7,915 bases of DNA from Methylovulum sp. (GTDB lineage: Bacteria; Pseudomonadota; Gammaproteobacteria; Methylococcales; Methylomonadaceae). The notes under the pieces are model-generated. The model saw only the letters and a list, made by a program, of their open reading frames with translations. It was not told the origin of the DNA and did not search any database. Location of the stretch: assembly GCA_016919605.1 (NCBI GenBank), contig JACXTQ010000216.1:1-7915 (forward strand), given 5' to 3'. How positions within the stretch are numbered: position 1 is the first letter of the stretch; every line of letters begins with the position of its first letter. Position numbers and translations under genes: made by a program. Shown here one piece after another: positions 6,482-7,915 of the stretch.

Positions 6482-6928
6482 CTAATCAATCACCCCAACC
6501 TTACGCAATTCGGTGCGTAAGGTTTCAATACGCTTACGGTTGACCCCAAAATCGCTATGCCCGACACGCGAGGCGGAGCGGATATGGATCAGCTTCTTGT
6601 CCGCATCAAGCAGCACATTAATATCGTCAACAAAGCGGAACACCAAACTGGTGGCCTCAGCGTGCAGGGTCGTGTCGGTCTCGTGGGTAATCACCATGCG
6701 TGGTTGCTTAAGGATGGCTTTTTTCAAGGCATCCCAGGCTTGCAAGGCATTGCTTTTGATCTCAAACGGCAAAATATAATGCTGGCTATCATGGATGTCC
6801 GCTTGGCTGGACACACAATTAGGGCTATTGCCACACAGCGGCAGTTTTTTATCAAAAGCCGAGGCATGGGCGGGTGTCGAACTCATCATGGTCATTATCA
6901 CACTGAAAAAAATAGGTTTAAAGTTCAT
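6482..6928 (-). CDS. Exported DUF1499 family protein
   Basis: The protein has 148 residues. A signal peptide covers about 1-24 (Lys4, hydrophobic core, then PAHASA before FDKK). The mature part starts with the family hallmark LCGNSPNCVSSQ (31-42), containing Cys32 and Cys38, and ends with the conserved IRSASRVGHSDFGVNRKRIE (116-135). Both are typical of DUF1499, a family of small proteins of unknown function. The two close cysteines may form a disulfide or bind a ligand in the periplasm. The start is ATG 6928, with no obvious ribosome site. It is monocistronic, convergent with the SDR gene and divergent from the pentapeptide-repeat gene. An open frame on the opposite strand across it is a shadow. 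The family call is from recognised motifs; no function is claimed. Confidence 0.9.
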   Translation of the reverse strand: MNFKPIFFSVIMTMMSSTPAHASAFDKKLPLCGNSPNCVSSQADIHDSQHYILPFEIKSNALQAWDALKKAILKQPRMVITHETDTTLHAEATSLVFRFVDDINVLLDADKKLIHIRSASRVGHSDFGVNRKRIETLRTELRKVGVID

Positions 6929-6945
6929 AAATTACGCGGGCGAAG

Positions 6946-6972
6946 GTTATATTTCACAACATTATCTGACAA
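6946..6972 (-). promoter_or_regulatory. Candidate promoter for the DUF1499 gene
   Basis: On the minus strand TTGTCA (6967-6972, 5 of 6) is followed by a 15-base spacer and TATAAC (6946-6951, 5 of 6). Both hexamers are good, but the spacer is short. The predicted transcript would start about 10 bases before ATG 6928, which fits the lack of a Shine-Dalgarno. Confidence 0.35.
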
Positions 6973-6979
6973 TTTCACA
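6951..6979. repeat. Two direct copies of ATTTCACA, 21 bases apart
   Basis: ATTTCACA occurs at 6951-6958 and again at 6972-6979, exactly 21 bases (two helical turns) start to start. The copies flank the spacer of the candidate DUF1499 promoter, where a regulator could bind one face of the DNA. They are direct, not inverted, so this is not a standard CRP site despite the TGTGA on the minus strand. Confidence 0.45.
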
Positions 6980-7040
6980 CAAAAGCACGGGGAGTCAAAT
7001 TTTATCTTTTGCTTACTAGGCCACCGGACAGGTCGCCAAG

Positions 7041-7054
7041 TTTATTGCAATAAA
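7041..7054. repeat. Perfect 14-base palindrome upstream of the pentapeptide-repeat gene
   Basis: TTTATTGCAATAAA is a perfect palindrome without a loop, the shape expected of a dimeric repressor or activator site. It overlaps the candidate -35 at 7045-7050 of the gene starting at 7121. Binding has not been shown; it could also be chance in AT-rich DNA. Confidence 0.4.
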
Positions 7055-7073
7055 GCCAAACAGGGGCTAAAGT
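7045..7073 (+). promoter_or_regulatory. Candidate promoter for the pentapeptide-repeat gene
   Basis: TTGCAA (7045-7050) and TAAAGT (7068-7073) are separated by an ideal 17 bases. Each matches 4 of 6 consensus positions. The predicted leader is about 40 bases. Confidence 0.3.
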
Positions 7074-7107
7074 TCCAAGTTTAACTTCGTAGCCAACTTA
7101 ATTGACC

Positions 7108-7112
7108 GGGAG
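7108..7112 (+). promoter_or_regulatory. Shine-Dalgarno that decides the pentapeptide-repeat start
   Basis: GGGAG lies 8 bases before ATG 7121. The in-frame TTG at 7115 is only 2 bases away, too close, so ATG 7121 is chosen. Confidence 0.65.
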
Positions 7113-7120
7113 CATTGTTC

Positions 7121-7897
7121 ATGAAGATCACCCCTTATTGCTTAGGGTTAGCTGTACTCACCGCCCTACCCGCGACAGCCGCCGACCTGAGCCGCGCCGA
7201 AGTCGAGCAACGGCTGGCTAGCGCCGATAAACAACACCCGGCGGATTTGCGCCGCAAGGACTTGACTGGCGTGGACTTGTCAAACCTCGATTTTACCCAT
7301 GCCGACTTATGGGGCGCGGATTTGCGCCGCGCCAATTTCAGCCATAGCGACCTGTCCGGCCTGAACTTGGATTTAAGCGTAATGTCGAAGATCAACCTGT
7401 CCGGTGCCAATCTAGCCAACACCAGCATTTTCGGTGTCCATATGGGTGGCGCGGACTTGAGCCATGCCAACCTGAGTGGCAGCCGCTTCATTGCCAACCT
7501 TGACCGCTCCAACTTAAGCTATGCCAAGCTCAACCATGCCAATTGGGGGGTGGACATGCAAAACCAACCGATGGGCCTGATGCGCGTCAGCCTCAACAAC
7601 GTCAACCTGACGGGCGCGGATTTGAGCGATGCCAACCTTAACCGCGCCCTGATGCGTTACGCCACCTTGACGGGTGCGACCTTAAAAAACACCATCTTGT
7701 CAGGCGTGGACTTGTCCGGTGCGGATTTAAGCAACGCCGACTTGTCGGGGGCTGATTTGTCCGGCTGCTTGCTGGAAGACACCAATTTTGCCGGTGCGGA
7801 TTTGGCAGGCACCCATTTTTCGGGTATGACAGATAAAAACAAGCTGAAAGGTTTCAGCCTTAGCAAACATGCTGACGCGGCGATTTTTCAGGATTGA
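7121..7897 (+). CDS. Exported pentapeptide-repeat protein
   Basis: The protein has 258 residues. A signal peptide covers about 1-21 (MKITPYCLGLAVLTALPATA then ADLS). After a short helix-like cap (22-40), pentapeptides of the A(D/N)LSG type run through most of the protein: 16 units at 41-120, a four-residue slip (SRFI, 121-124), four units at 125-144, an 11-residue interruption rich in Met and Gln (145-155), and 16 more units at 156-235. A short non-repeat tail (236-258) ends the protein. Such repeats fold into a right-handed square helix with four units per turn, so the blocks equal about four, one and four turns. Export argues against the gyrase-mimic role of cytoplasmic Qnr/MfpA proteins; a periplasmic binding or scaffold role is more likely, but unknown. 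It appears monocistronic; only 18 bases of sequence follow the stop. Confidence 0.93.
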   Translation: MKITPYCLGLAVLTALPATAADLSRAEVEQRLASADKQHPADLRRKDLTGVDLSNLDFTHADLWGADLRRANFSHSDLSGLNLDLSVMSKINLSGANLANTSIFGVHMGGADLSHANLSGSRFIANLDRSNLSYAKLNHANWGVDMQNQPMGLMRVSLNNVNLTGADLSDANLNRALMRYATLTGATLKNTILSGVDLSGADLSNADLSGADLSGCLLEDTNFAGADLAGTHFSGMTDKNKLKGFSLSKHADAAIFQD

Positions 7898-7915
7898 TAC
7901 CCCCACACCTTAAAG

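Noticed and set aside
6951..6979. CRP-binding site
   Set aside because: The TGTGA elements are direct repeats at 21-base spacing, not the inverted TGTGA-N6-TCACA form.
6557..7084. Open frame of 175 codons on the plus strand across the DUF1499 gene and the intergenic region
   Set aside because: It is antisense to a clear DUF1499 protein, has no ribosome site or motif, and runs into the promoter region.
7205..7897. Tandem DNA repeat array or CRISPR-like structure
   Set aside because: The periodicity is 15 bases and comes from degenerate pentapeptide codons within one open reading frame.

Overview
This 7.9 kb window looks like ordinary chromosome of a gammaproteobacterium. The moderate GC content, the argB type, the proC-yggT pair, and an exported DUF4124 protein next to argB would fit a methanotroph-like lineage (Methylococcales). 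That lineage call is inference from gene content and style; no rRNA or marker phylogeny is available here. I see no insertion sequence, integrase, tRNA, rRNA, CRISPR array or obvious foreign island.

Layout: eight protein genes, densely packed. (1) 41-1099 (+) encodes a two-pass membrane protein with a periplasmic sensor-like domain and an acidic C-terminal tail. It resembles the N-terminal region of the long form of AlgC (phosphomannomutase/phosphoglucomutase) but lacks the catalytic domain. (2) argB, 1163-2062 (+), is N-acetylglutamate kinase. (3) 2039-3058 (-) encodes an exported DUF4124 coiled-coil protein that converges on and overlaps argB. (4) The proC-yggT pair lies on the minus strand (4609 down to 3213) and is joined by a TGATG stop/start overlap. 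(5) Divergent from proC is a plus-strand pair: a radical-SAM protein of the spore-photoproduct-lyase family (4727-5719), then an SDR oxidoreductase (5707-6417) that overlaps it by 13 bases. (6) 6482-6928 (-) is an exported DUF1499 protein convergent with the SDR gene. (7) 7121-7897 (+) is an exported pentapeptide-repeat protein. The last two genes are divergent and share a 192-base intergenic region that holds repeats.

Functionally, argB (arginine synthesis) and proC (proline synthesis) are core amino-acid genes. The membrane protein may be a sensor partner or descendant of AlgC, which sits beside argB in Pseudomonas. The SPL-like/SDR pair probably forms a small operon of unknown substrate; it is the most interesting biochemical unit here, because it keeps the radical-SAM cysteines and the likely H-donor cysteine in what appears to be a non-sporulating bacterium. 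DUF4124, DUF1499 and the pentapeptide protein are all predicted to be exported to the periplasm. I did not find a convincing wholly new system. The best leads are the orphan AlgC-like sensor, the SPL-like/SDR pair, and the operator-like repeats between 6929 and 7120.
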